From Chelatococcus caeni (GTDB lineage: Bacteria; Pseudomonadota; Alphaproteobacteria; Rhizobiales; Beijerinckiaceae): DNA of 64,000 nucleotides. A program made the translations under genes and the position numbers. This document shows positions 25,515-33,906 of the stretch, in pieces. The stretch spans positions 744,001 to 808,000 of the forward strand of contig NZ_JACIEN010000002.1 in the NCBI RefSeq assembly GCF_014196925.1, given 5' to 3'. The stretch's first letter is position 1, and the number at the start of each line of letters is the position of its first letter. Below the pieces are notes generated by a model, which saw only the letters and a list, made by a program, of their open reading frames with translations, had not been told where the DNA came from and searched no databases.

Positions 25515-26468
25515 ATGGATATCAGGCAGCTGAAGATGTTCGCCGGTGTTGCGGAGTCCGGGAGCTTTTCGCGGGCAGCGGCGATACTTTCGGTGGCACA
25601 GCCCGTCCTGAGCCGGCAGATCAAATCACTCGAGCAGGAGCTCGGCGTGGAACTGCTCTATCGCAACGGCCGCGGCATCGTGCTGACGGAGGCGGGCAAG
25701 CTCCTGGAGCAATATGCGCGCAGCATCTTCGACACCATGGCCCGGGCCGAAGGCGACATCGCGGCCCTGCGCACGAGCCCCAAGGGGCAGATCATCATCG
25801 GCATGCCGCCATCGGTCGGCTCGGTGCTCACCGTGCCGCTGGTCCGCAGCTTCCGGCGTGATTTCCCGCTCATCGCCATGCGCGTGATGGAGGGCTTCAG
25901 CGGCCATGTGCTGGAATGGCTGATGACGGGCAAGATCGACGTGGCCGTGCTCTACAACGCGCCGGGCGTCAGCAACCTCATCTCCGAGCCGCTGCTGCAG
26001 GACGAACTCTTCCTGCTCGGCGCCGACACCGATCCGGAACGGCTGCCGCCCGGGCCGGTCCTTGCCTCGCGCCTGTCGGCGCTGCCGATGATCATGCCGA
26101 GCCGGCCGCACGGCCTGCGTCTGTTAGTCGACCAAATTCTCGGCGCGGCGCATATCAAGGTGAATGTCGAACTCGAGGTGGAGGCTATGCCCTCGACGCT
26201 CAATCTCGTGGAGCAGGGCTTCGGCTACACCATCCTGTCCTATTCGAGCTGCCATCAGCTCGTCCGCTCGGGGCGCATCAAGCTCTGGCGCATCGTCGAG
26301 CCGCAGCTGACGCGCCAGCTCCTCCTCGCCACCTCCACCCAGCGCCCGACGACCACGGCGACGCGGGCGCTGGCCGACATGGTCCGCAGCCAGGTTCGGG
26401 AACTCCTGACACGCGGCGCGTGGATCCCGCCGCAAGCGGTGCTGTCACACCCGGCCTGTGCATCGTAA
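25515..26468 (+). CDS. LysR-family transcriptional regulator
   Basis: A 317-residue LysR regulator of the CbbR/GcvA/NAC-like type. The N-terminal HTH includes VAESGSFSRAAAILSVAQPV followed by LSRQIKSLEQELGVELLYR. The C-terminal co-inducer domain is complete. ATG 25515 starts MDIRQLKMF, the normal family N-terminus, although the frame is open upstream. It is divergent from the SDR gene. Shared upstream elements suggest that it controls the SDR gene and perhaps the Liv-type operon that ends next to it. Confidence 0.92.
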   Translation: MDIRQLKMFAGVAESGSFSRAAAILSVAQPVLSRQIKSLEQELGVELLYRNGRGIVLTEAGKLLEQYARSIFDTMARAEGDIAALRTSPKGQIIIGMPPSVGSVLTVPLVRSFRRDFPLIAMRVMEGFSGHVLEWLMTGKIDVAVLYNAPGVSNLISEPLLQDELFLLGADTDPERLPPGPVLASRLSALPMIMPSRPHGLRLLVDQILGAAHIKVNVELEVEAMPSTLNLVEQGFGYTILSYSSCHQLVRSGRIKLWRIVEPQLTRQLLLATSTQRPTTTATRALADMVRSQVRELLTRGAWIPPQAVLSHPACAS

Positions 26469-26499
26469 CGGGCGGCGCCGGGATACGGTGACGCCCCCC

Positions 26500-26808
26500 T
26501 CAACCGGCCTCGCGTCGGGCGCGGCGGCTCTCGAGATTGTGGACGTGCACATGTTCGCCGGCTGCGACCGGTGCGGTCGTGATGCCGATGCATTCCCCGT
26601 ATTTGAGGACGGGCTCGCCGGCCGCGAGGTCGCGCGTGGCGAACTTGTGCCCCATCGCAATGGGCGCCGCGACACGCATGACGTGAACGGCATCGCCGAT
26701 ACGGACATTCACGTCGCCCTCGATGTCGCATAGGGCGACGGCGACGTTGTCGGCGGCGTTGATGGCCATCGCCTCCCAGGCGGCTTCCGGCTTCTCGGAT
26801 CCCGACAT
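26500..26808 (-). CDS. UxaA-family small subunit with SAF domain (altronate dehydratase N-terminal / SuyA-like)
   Basis: A 102-residue protein consisting of one SAF domain: DNVAVALCDIEGDVNV, PIAMGHKFATRDLAAGEPV, KYGECIGI and the closing GEHVHVHNLES. In fused UxaA/GarD enzymes this is the N-terminal domain; as a separate polypeptide it is the small subunit of split altronate/galactarate-type dehydratases or of (R)-sulfolactate sulfo-lyase SuyAB. Its start overlaps the stop of the large-subunit gene by one base. Sequence alone does not separate these activities, but the neighbourhood (taurine-type importer, YihU-like dehydrogenase) makes SuyA a serious candidate. Confidence 0.88.
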   Translation of the reverse strand: MSGSEKPEAAWEAMAINAADNVAVALCDIEGDVNVRIGDAVHVMRVAAPIAMGHKFATRDLAAGEPVLKYGECIGITTAPVAAGEHVHVHNLESRRARREAG

Positions 26809-28031
26809 CAGAAGGAGCCTCCGCTTCGGAACAGGCATTCCTCGCCTTCGGCGAAGATCTCGCCCCATGTGGCTGTGCCCGACGCCACGTCCACGAGGCG
26901 ATCGAACAATTGGTCGGCTGCATCGTCGACCGTCGCGCGGGCGAGAAGGACCGCGCTCGCATCGAAATCGACCTGTTCGGCCAGCGCCCTCGTGGCATCG
27001 GGATGGGCGCTGATCTTGATCGTCGGCGCGACAAGGCTGCAGAAGCTGTTGCCGGGGCCGGTGGTGAACAGCATGAGCTGGGCACCCGCCGCGGCGAAGC
27101 CCGTGAGCGATTCCGGCGAGAAGCCCGGCCCGTCCATGACGTGCAGGCCGGGACCGGCCGGTTGCGCGGCGAAGGGCAGGACCGAGCGGATCGGCCGGCT
27201 GCCGGCCTTGGCGATCGCGCCCAGCGATTTCTCCTCGATGGACGAGAGCCCGCCGCGTACGTTCTCGTAGCCGGGGTTGTTGTAGAGGAGATCGACCCCA
27301 AGCGCGGCGACGGCCTTCTCGCGCCGGGCGACCGCCTCGACGATCGCTTCGCCGATCGAGGCCTCGGCTGCCCGTCCGGCGAGGACATGTTCCGCCCCGA
27401 GCCATTCGAGCGTTTCGCCGACCACGGCCGTGCCGCCGCGATCGACGAGGCGATCGGCCACCGCGCCGGCGAGCGGATTGCTCACGAGCCCGGAGGTCGC
27501 ATCGGAATGGCCGCATTCGATGCCGATGAAGAGGTCGCTGACCGCCACCGGCTGGCGCCGCTCGGCCGAGATCGCCCGCGCCAGCGTGCCGCCGAGCCGG
27601 ATGCCGCGCTCGGTCAGGGCGAGCGCGTCCTCGTGCACGTCATCGAGGGTGACGATCGCCACCTGCTTTCCGGACCGCGCCACGATCGCCTCTGCGATCA
27701 TCTCGGCCGTCGGCCGGTCCGCGCCCACGACGAGCGTCGCGCCGATATTGGGATGGGCGCCGAGGCCGATGAGCTGGGCGAAGTGCACCTCCTTGTCGGG
27801 GCCGAGCTGGCCGCGACCATAGGGCGTCGCCACGAGCCTGCTGCCGGGAAGGGCCTGGGCGATGCGGCGCGCCGCGGGCGCCACGAGCCCGTTGATGCCG
27901 AGCACGAGGAGCGCATTGCGGATCCCGGCACGCCCTTTAGGCCGGGGAAAGCCGAGGAAGCTGGCATCGTCGCGGCGCGCGCCGCCCGTCTTGCCGCCCG
28001 CCGGCCCCGGTCCCGTCGCCCCTTCCTGCAT
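26808..28031 (-). CDS. UxaA-family large subunit (altronate/galactarate dehydratase C-terminal / SuyB-like)
   Basis: A 407-residue D-galactarate dehydratase/altronate hydrolase catalytic domain. Features include FPRPKGRAGIRNALLVLG, GIECGHSDATSGLVSNP and a C-terminal part with TTGPGNSFCSLVAPTIKIS. These iron-dependent lyases eliminate a group beta to a carboxylate: water in UxaA/GarD, sulfite in SuyB. ATG 28031 precedes a Gly-rich N-terminal tail. It follows the SMP-30 lactonase gene by 44 bp and is coupled to the small subunit. A fused 510-residue relative is encoded at 50894-52426. Confidence 0.9.
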   Translation of the reverse strand: MQEGATGPGPAGGKTGGARRDDASFLGFPRPKGRAGIRNALLVLGINGLVAPAARRIAQALPGSRLVATPYGRGQLGPDKEVHFAQLIGLGAHPNIGATLVVGADRPTAEMIAEAIVARSGKQVAIVTLDDVHEDALALTERGIRLGGTLARAISAERRQPVAVSDLFIGIECGHSDATSGLVSNPLAGAVADRLVDRGGTAVVGETLEWLGAEHVLAGRAAEASIGEAIVEAVARREKAVAALGVDLLYNNPGYENVRGGLSSIEEKSLGAIAKAGSRPIRSVLPFAAQPAGPGLHVMDGPGFSPESLTGFAAAGAQLMLFTTGPGNSFCSLVAPTIKISAHPDATRALAEQVDFDASAVLLARATVDDAADQLFDRLVDVASGTATWGEIFAEGEECLFRSGGSF

Positions 28032-28075
28032 GGCAGCCTCCCGTTGTCTTGTCGTTGCGCCTGTTCCGCGCCGCC

Positions 28076-28951
28076 TCATCCGGCGAAAGCCGGCTCCGCG
28101 AGCCCGCCTATGCCCGGCTCGAAGGCAAGGACCGCGCCGGCGAGCGGTTGCGCCCGGCGTTGCGCGTCGTCCAGCCCTTGCGTGGCGGTGGTCACGAAGA
28201 GCGTCGCGTGATCAGGCCCGCCGAAGCTGCACGAGGTCGGGTTGGACACCGGCAGCGGCACCACGCGCTCGAGCCGGCCGTCGGGCGAAAAGCGCGCCAC
28301 GATGCCGGCCCCGAAGCGGGCGTTCCAGAGGAAGCCCTCGGCATCGACCGTCGCGCCGTCCGGCTTGCCCGGCACCACGCCGGCCGGCACGAAGACTTGA
28401 GGCGGGCCGAGGGCGCCGGTTCGCGGATCGAGGGCGAGGCAGTGGATCGCGCCGTCGGCGCTGTCGGCGAAATAGGCCCGGTCGCCGGCGGGCGAGAAGG
28501 CGATGGCGTTGGGCACGGCGAGATCCCGGATGATCGATTCCAGCTGCATCACGGCGCCGTCGAGCCTGTAGAGGCTGCCGGTGCGCCGCCGGCCGAAGTC
28601 CCACATCGTGCTGAACCACAGCCGGCCCGCCCTGTCGCAGCGCGAGTCGTTGATGCGGTTTTCCGCATGGCCCTCGTCGATCGGCAGCCATGGTACGAGC
28701 CGCCCATCGGCGGGATCGAAGGTATGGAGCCCCGTGCGCAGGCCGAGGAGGAGACGGCCGTCCACACGCAGGACGACGGCGCCGACGAGATCGGGCATGG
28801 GCCAGGTCTCGACCGTTCCGCCGCGGTTCAGCCGCCTGAGCGCGGGCGCGCGGATATCGACCCAGTAGAGCGCCGCCTCGCGCGCGTTCCAGACGGGGGA
28901 TTCGCCGAGAATATCGACCGGCTCGGAGACCGCCCGGATCGCGTATCCCAT
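28076..28951 (-). CDS. SMP-30/gluconolactonase/LRE family lactonase, copy 1
   Basis: A 291-residue six-bladed propeller protein. The metal-binding Glu is E17 (LGESPVW); ENRINDSRCDRAGRLWF and GKPDGATVDAEGFLWNARFG supply the Asn/Asp ligands typical of gluconolactonase/regucalcin. It hydrolyses sugar-acid lactones to the open acid in the cytoplasm. GGAGGAG lies six bases before ATG 28951, in the 14-bp gap after the LacI gene. In this operon it would act between a sugar dehydrogenase (perhaps the aldo/keto reductase at 34811) and a dehydratase. Confidence 0.92.
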   Translation of the reverse strand: MGYAIRAVSEPVDILGESPVWNAREAALYWVDIRAPALRRLNRGGTVETWPMPDLVGAVVLRVDGRLLLGLRTGLHTFDPADGRLVPWLPIDEGHAENRINDSRCDRAGRLWFSTMWDFGRRRTGSLYRLDGAVMQLESIIRDLAVPNAIAFSPAGDRAYFADSADGAIHCLALDPRTGALGPPQVFVPAGVVPGKPDGATVDAEGFLWNARFGAGIVARFSPDGRLERVVPLPVSNPTSCSFGGPDHATLFVTTATQGLDDAQRRAQPLAGAVLAFEPGIGGLAEPAFAG

Positions 28952-28965
28952 GGACCGCTCCTCCC

Positions 28966-30066
28966 TCACCCGCCTGTGCCGGCCGGCCGCTCACCCGCCT
29001 CGGCGCGGACCTTCGGCTGGCCTGCCGTGGCCGCGGTCGATTCCCGCCTGATGATCTCGAAGCCGAGGTCGACCACCGGCGTCTCGACCGGCCGGCGGGC
29101 GATGCGGTCGAGCAGCATCTCGCCGGCCTTGCGGCCGATCTCGTAGCGGGGGATGCGCACGGTCGTGAGCGAGGGATTGAGATTCTCCGCGATCTCCAGG
29201 CCCTCGAAGCCGGCGATGGCGAGATCCTGCGGCACGGTGAGGCCGAGCCGCTGCGCCTCGAACAGCGCGCCGGCCGCGATGAAGTCGCCCGTGCAGAACA
29301 GCGCCTCGACATCCGGGCGCCGCTCGAGCAGAAGCCGCAGCTGCCGCGCCGCGGCCTTCAGATCCATCTCGAGCTCGGCGACGAGCCCTTCCGGATCGTC
29401 GTCGAGGCCGAATTCATGCACGGCGGCGTGATAGCCCGCCTGGCGTTCCACCTGCCGTTCGTTGTCCTTGGTGAAGGTCGTGAACAGGGCGACCTTCCGA
29501 TAGCCCTGTTCGGCGAACATCTTCGTGACCGCATAGGCGGCGCCGAAGTTCGAGAAGCCGACCGCCAGGTCGATCGGATCCTCCGGCAGGCTCGCGATCT
29601 CGACGGTCGGCACGGCGTTGTCGCGCAGCAGCTTGCGCGTGCGCTCGGTATGGGTGGAACCGGTCAGGTAGATGCCGTCGACGCGTCGCGACAGGAACTC
29701 GACGACGATGGCCTCCTCGTCCTCCGGCACGAATTCGCTGTTGCCGAGGAGGAGATGGTAGCCGCGGGCGCGGAGCACCTGATTGAAGCCCTCGGCGAAA
29801 TCGGCGGCGATCGAGTTGCGCAGCGTCGGGATGACCGCGCCGATCGTCATGGTCTGGTTCGACGACAGGCTGCTCGCCACCCGGTTGGGAATATAGCCGG
29901 TGGCGGCGATGGCGGCGGCGACCTTCTCGCGGGTTTCCGCCGAAACCAGATGCGGGAAGGAGAGGGCGCGCGACACGGTCATGGGCGCGACGCCGGCGAG
30001 CCGCGCCACGTCGCGGATCCCTGCGCGCTTGGCGCCCCGGCCTGTTGGATCGGACATCTTGGTCAT
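28966..30066 (-). CDS. LacI-family transcriptional regulator
   Basis: A 366-residue LacI/GalR repressor. HTH IRDVARLAGVAPMTVSRAL (17-35) is followed by hinge helix and a periplasmic-binding-protein-like sugar domain. ATG 30066 was taken as the start; 30057 is possible. It is the first gene of the minus-strand operon and lies 37 bp from a perfect 18-bp palindrome (30103-30120) in the divergent promoter. It therefore probably represses both its own operon and the ABC importer operon, with release by a sugar or acid ligand. Confidence 0.93.
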   Translation of the reverse strand: MTKMSDPTGRGAKRAGIRDVARLAGVAPMTVSRALSFPHLVSAETREKVAAAIAATGYIPNRVASSLSSNQTMTIGAVIPTLRNSIAADFAEGFNQVLRARGYHLLLGNSEFVPEDEEAIVVEFLSRRVDGIYLTGSTHTERTRKLLRDNAVPTVEIASLPEDPIDLAVGFSNFGAAYAVTKMFAEQGYRKVALFTTFTKDNERQVERQAGYHAAVHEFGLDDDPEGLVAELEMDLKAAARQLRLLLERRPDVEALFCTGDFIAAGALFEAQRLGLTVPQDLAIAGFEGLEIAENLNPSLTTVRIPRYEIGRKAGEMLLDRIARRPVETPVVDLGFEIIRRESTAATAGQPKVRAEAGERPAGTGG

Positions 30067-30090
30067 GCGCGCTTCATCTAGCCCAGTCGC

Positions 30091-30120
30091 TTGACGCTGT
30101 CGAATGGTACCGGTACCATT
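30091..30120 (+). promoter_or_regulatory. Divergent promoter with 18-bp LacI-type operator
   Basis: AATGGTACCGGTACCATT (30103-30120) is a perfect palindrome with the central CG typical of LacI/GalR operators. On the plus strand TTGACG (30091-30096) and TACCAT (30114-30119), spaced 17 bp, form a possible promoter whose -10 lies inside the operator. Repressor binding would block it. Confidence 0.75.
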
Positions 30121-30170
30121 ACCCAATAGACAAGAAAAATGATCCTGAAAAGCGATCCTGGGAGGAGCCC

Positions 30171-31022
30171 TTGACGGCTCGTGACGAGAATGGCGCCGCC
30201 GTGGCGCCGGGCGGCGCCACGCCATACTGGCCGACGCCCCTTGCCGCCCGCATCTACGCGTCGATCGGCGGCCTGTTCGTCTATGTGCGGGCGATGGCCG
30301 TCTTCCTCGTCATCTGGCATCTCGTCTCGCTGTGGATCGGCAACCCCATCCTTCTCCCCTCGCCGATCGCGGCGGCCGAGGCGCTCGTCGATCTGACGCG
30401 GCAGGGCGAAGTGTTCAGCAACGTGGTGGCGAGCCTGACCCGGCTCGGCACGAGCTTCGCCCTCGCGATCCTCCTCGGGGTGCCGCTCGGCTTCGCCATG
30501 GGCCTGAGCCGCAACGTCTTCGCCATGGTCGATCCCCTGATCGAGCTTTTGCGGCCGATCTCCGGCATCGCCTGGATCCCGCTCGGCATGTTCATCCTCG
30601 GTGTCGGCGAGGCGTTGCCGACGGCCATCATGTTCTACGGCGCCTTCTTTCCGATCGTGATCAACACCGTCGTCGGCGTGCGCTCGGTCAATCCGGGGCT
30701 GGTACAGGCCGCGCGCGTGCTCGGCGTCGGCCGGGCACACATCGTCCGGCACGTGATCTGGCCGGCGGCGCTGCCCAACATCCTCGTTGGAGCGCGGCTC
30801 GGGGCCGGCGCCGGCTGGATGGCCATGGTCGCGGCCGAGCTCATCGGCGCGCCCTCCGGCCTCGGCTTTGCCGTCGAGTGGTATCGCGAGCTGCTGATGA
30901 CGCCGAGCGTGCTCGCCTTCGTCTTCCTCATCGGCCTGCTCGGCTATCTCTTCGACCGGCTGCTGCGCTGGCTGCAACGCGTGCTCACCCCCTGGGCCCA
31001 GACGCAGGGAGGCGCATTGTGA
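30171..31022 (+). CDS. ABC transporter permease, nitrate/sulfonate/taurine type, subunit 1
   Basis: A 283-residue SsuC/TauC-family permease with about six spans. Typical segments are [15 protein letters not shown] near the N-terminus and the EAA loop [20 protein letters not shown]. The start is a TTG at 30171 because GGAGGAG lies directly upstream and no in-frame ATG exists before the first span; GTG 30201 is the alternative. Its stop overlaps the next start (GTGA). Two different permeases in one TauC-type system imply a heterodimeric channel. Confidence 0.9.
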   Translation: MTARDENGAAVAPGGATPYWPTPLAARIYASIGGLFVYVRAMAVFLVIWHLVSLWIGNPILLPSPIAAAEALVDLTRQGEVFSNVVASLTRLGTSFALAILLGVPLGFAMGLSRNVFAMVDPLIELLRPISGIAWIPLGMFILGVGEALPTAIMFYGAFFPIVINTVVGVRSVNPGLVQAARVLGVGRAHIVRHVIWPAALPNILVGARLGAGAGWMAMVAAELIGAPSGLGFAVEWYRELLMTPSVLAFVFLIGLLGYLFDRLLRWLQRVLTPWAQTQGGAL

Positions 31023-31789
31023 ATCTCGCCCTTCGCCTGCGCCCCTTCGTCCTGCCGGCCCTGCTGCTCATTCTGTGGCAGCTCGCGGCGATGCAGGCGG
31101 CGCCCGCCGACCGCATGCCAGTGCCGGCCGATGTCCTCGCCACGGGCTGGACGCTCATTGCCAGCGGCGAACTGCCGCTCGCCCTGCTGCAGAGCCTGCA
31201 GCGCGTCATGCTCGGCTTCGCGACATCCGCCGCGCTCGCGCTCGTCCTCGGCACCGCCATGGCGGCCTATCGCCCGGTCGGCCGCAACCTCGATCCGATC
31301 ATCGAGAGCTTCCGGCCGATCGCGCCCATCGCCCTGTTGCCGCTGGCCATCCTGTGGTTCGGCACGGGCACGCCGGCGGCCGCCTTCATCGTCGGCTATG
31401 CGGCGTTCTTCCCGATGATCGTCAACACGATCCACGGCGTGCGCAGCATCGATCCCGGCCTCATCCGCGCCGCGCGCACCCTCGGCGTCGGCCGCCTGAC
31501 CATCCTGCGCACGGTCGTCCTGCCCGGCGCCCTGCCCAATCTCTTCGTCGGCGCGCGTCTCGCGCTCGGCGTCGCCTGGACATCGATCATCGCCGCGGAG
31601 CTTGCCGTAGGGGCGAAGGCCGGCGGCGGCGCCTCCGGCGGCATCGGGCAGATGATGTTCGTCTTCTACGCCTACAGCGTCGATCTCTCCGGCATCATCG
31701 TCTGCATGATCGGCGTCGGCGTCGTCGCCCTTCTCATCGACCGCGGCGTGCGCGCCCTCGAATACTGGATGATCCCATGGAAGCGCTAG
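31019..31789 (+). CDS. ABC transporter permease, nitrate/sulfonate/taurine type, subunit 2
   Basis: A 256-residue SsuC/TauC-family permease, with GTG start overlapping the previous stop. It has [20 protein letters not shown] near the N-terminus and EAA loop [20 protein letters not shown], much like its neighbour, indicating an old duplication. Its 3' end overlaps the ATPase gene by 13 bp. Confidence 0.92.
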   Translation: MNLALRLRPFVLPALLLILWQLAAMQAAPADRMPVPADVLATGWTLIASGELPLALLQSLQRVMLGFATSAALALVLGTAMAAYRPVGRNLDPIIESFRPIAPIALLPLAILWFGTGTPAAAFIVGYAAFFPMIVNTIHGVRSIDPGLIRAARTLGVGRLTILRTVVLPGALPNLFVGARLALGVAWTSIIAAELAVGAKAGGGASGGIGQMMFVFYAYSVDLSGIIVCMIGVGVVALLIDRGVRALEYWMIPWKR

Positions 31790-32610
31790 ATCAAGCCGCG
31801 CCGAAGATCCGCCTCGACGGCATCAGCAAGGAATACATCGTCCCGCGCACGGGCCAGCGCACACTTGCGATCGCCGATGTCTCGCTCGACATCGTCCAGG
31901 GCGAGTTTCTCTGCATCGTCGGCCCGTCCGGCTGCGGCAAGAGCACGATCCTCAACATGATCGCCGGGCTCGCCGAGCCGTCCGCCGGCACCGTCGCCAT
32001 GGATGGCGCGCCGATCCGCGCCCCGGGCTCCGAGCGCGGTGTCGTCTTCCAAGACTACGCGCTCTTTCCCTGGAAGACAGTGCGCGAGAACATCGAATTC
32101 GGCCCGCGTTTCCGCTCGGATGCGCGGCTCGGCGCCGCCGAGCGCGACAAGCTGGTGCGCCACTACATCGACCTCGTCTCGCTCACGGGGGCCGAGCACA
32201 AATATCCGCACGAGCTCTCCGGCGGCATGCGCCAGCGCTGCGCCTTCGCGCGCGCCCTCGCCAACGAGCCCGAAGTCCTGCTCATGGACGAGCCCTTCGC
32301 GGCGCTCGATGCGCAGACGCGGCTCATCCTGCAGGAGGAGCTTCTGCGCATCTGGGGCGAAGACCTGCCGCGTGCGGAGCGCAAGACCGTCATCTTCATC
32401 ACGCACGGCATCGACGAGGCGGTGTTCCTCGCCGACCGGGTCGCCGTGATGAGCAACCACCCCGGCCGCATCAAGACGGTGATGGACATCGATCTGCCGC
32501 GGCCACGGCGCGAAAGCCTGCGCGCCACCAGCGAATTCCAGACGCTCGCCGACGAGATCTGGCAGCTCATCCGCCGCGAGGCCTACGAAGCCACCATCGA
32601 CAGGCGCTGA
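31777..32610 (+). CDS. ABC transporter ATP-binding protein, nitrate/sulfonate/taurine type
   Basis: A 277-residue SsuB/TauB-type ATPase. Walker A is GPSGCGKS (49-56), signature LSGGM (147-151), Walker B VLLMDE (167-172). The Q-loop [15 protein letters not shown] is characteristic of the nitrate/sulfonate/taurine group. It overlaps the second permease gene. A small hairpin (32616-32633) lies between it and the binding-protein gene. Confidence 0.94.
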   Translation: MEALDQAAPKIRLDGISKEYIVPRTGQRTLAIADVSLDIVQGEFLCIVGPSGCGKSTILNMIAGLAEPSAGTVAMDGAPIRAPGSERGVVFQDYALFPWKTVRENIEFGPRFRSDARLGAAERDKLVRHYIDLVSLTGAEHKYPHELSGGMRQRCAFARALANEPEVLLMDEPFAALDAQTRLILQEELLRIWGEDLPRAERKTVIFITHGIDEAVFLADRVAVMSNHPGRIKTVMDIDLPRPRRESLRATSEFQTLADEIWQLIRREAYEATIDRR

Positions 32611-32615
32611 GGGGA

Positions 32616-32633
32616 GCCCGCAGCAAAGCGGGC
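32616..32633 (+). other. Hairpin upstream of taurine-type binding protein
   Basis: GCCCGC-AGCAAA-GCGGGC, a perfect 6-bp stem, sits between the ATPase stop and the AGGGAGGA ribosome-binding site of the binding-protein gene. It is similar in position and loop to the hairpin at 19261-19275. Confidence 0.4.
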
Positions 32634-32648
32634 CAAGGGAGGACTGAC

Positions 32649-33875
32649 ATGAGGGATACCAGCAAGCCAACGCGTCGCCGTTTCCTCGCAACGGCCGGAG
32701 CGGCCGGCATCGCGGTCATCGCCGCGCCGCGCATCGCGCGGGCGCAGGCCGTGAGCGTCTCCGTGGGGCGTCAGCCCTGGGCGGCCGGCAATTCGCCCGT
32801 CACGCAATACATGCTCAACAACAAGGTCTTCGAGAAGAAGGCGAAGGAGGCCGGCTACGACCTGACGGTCGACTGGCGTGACTATCCCTCCGCGCAGCCG
32901 ATGGTGGAGGCCTTCGTCAGCAACAATCTCGACCTCGGCATGTGGGGCAACACGCCCATCATCCGCGGCCTCGCCGCCAAGCAGCCGTGGACGGTGGTCA
33001 ATGTCGGCGAGGGGCACTTCCGCTTCGTCGTCGCGACGCGGAAGGGATCCGAGATCCGCAATATCGCGGATCTCAAGGGCAAGACCGTCGGCGCGCTGCT
33101 GGGCGGCGACCCCTACAACGCCTTTTCTCAGATCCTCCTCAACGAGCTCGGCTCGGGCAATCCGCGCGACTTCGACATCAAGATGATCAACACGCCGACC
33201 CAGGCGCAGGCGGCGACCATCCCGCGCGGCATGGATGCGGCCGTGCTGATCTATCCCGCCTTCCTCAAGGCGCAGAAGGAGGTCGGCACCGTCGGCATCG
33301 TCAATTCCTTCGGCTACACGGAAGACCATTACAAGGGCCCGGAAGGCGAGGGGGCGGGGCACCTGCTGCCGTCGGTCAAGAAGTCCGCCTTCTACCCGGA
33401 CGGCTATTATCTGCACCGCTCCTTCTGGATGACGCGGGATGAACTCCTCGACAAGCACCCGAAACTGATCACGGCCTTCGTCGCCGCCCAGCAGGAAGCC
33501 GTCGATGCGCTGAAGGGCATGTCGCCGGCCGCCATTTCCGACAGCGTCGAGAAATACTGGGGCCTGCCGTCCGACCTCGGCGCCAAGGTCGTGGAGGACG
33601 AGGTGCTCTTCCGCCGCGGCTGGGTGTGGCCGACGCAGGGTGACGTCAGCGCCATCGTCGAGACCTCGAAATTCATGGTGGCGGGCGGGCTGATCCCGGC
33701 CCCGCTAGAGTGGCAGGTCGTGCACGACAATGTCGCCAAGGCCGCGCCGCTCCTGCGCGAGGCCTACGAACTCTCGGGCAGCAAGCCCGACGAGAGCGCC
33801 TTCACGGCCTCCGACGCCGGCGATCTGCGCGGATTGCCGACATGGCAGCAGGACCGCTGGCAGACGAAGAACTGA
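32649..33875 (+). CDS. ABC transporter substrate-binding protein, nitrate/sulfonate/taurine type
   Basis: A 408-residue periplasmic protein with a Tat-type signal (PTRRRFLATAGAAGIAV, then IARAQ). The mature fold is of the SsuA/TauA/NMT1 class (YPSAQPMVEAFVSNNLDLGM, ADLKGKTVGALLGGDPYNAF). AGGGAGGA precedes ATG 32649. It is longer than typical TauA (about 320 residues) and has an extended C-terminal helical part. The class mostly binds sulfonates, nitrate or aromatic and heterocyclic acids. With sugar-acid enzymes around it, a sulfosugar or sulfonate ligand deserves testing. Confidence 0.92.
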   Translation: MRDTSKPTRRRFLATAGAAGIAVIAAPRIARAQAVSVSVGRQPWAAGNSPVTQYMLNNKVFEKKAKEAGYDLTVDWRDYPSAQPMVEAFVSNNLDLGMWGNTPIIRGLAAKQPWTVVNVGEGHFRFVVATRKGSEIRNIADLKGKTVGALLGGDPYNAFSQILLNELGSGNPRDFDIKMINTPTQAQAATIPRGMDAAVLIYPAFLKAQKEVGTVGIVNSFGYTEDHYKGPEGEGAGHLLPSVKKSAFYPDGYYLHRSFWMTRDELLDKHPKLITAFVAAQQEAVDALKGMSPAAISDSVEKYWGLPSDLGAKVVEDEVLFRRGWVWPTQGDVSAIVETSKFMVAGGLIPAPLEWQVVHDNVAKAAPLLREAYELSGSKPDESAFTASDAGDLRGLPTWQQDRWQTKN

Positions 33876-33906
33876 TCCGTTGCCGGATCGAACAAGGATG
33901 GAATCG

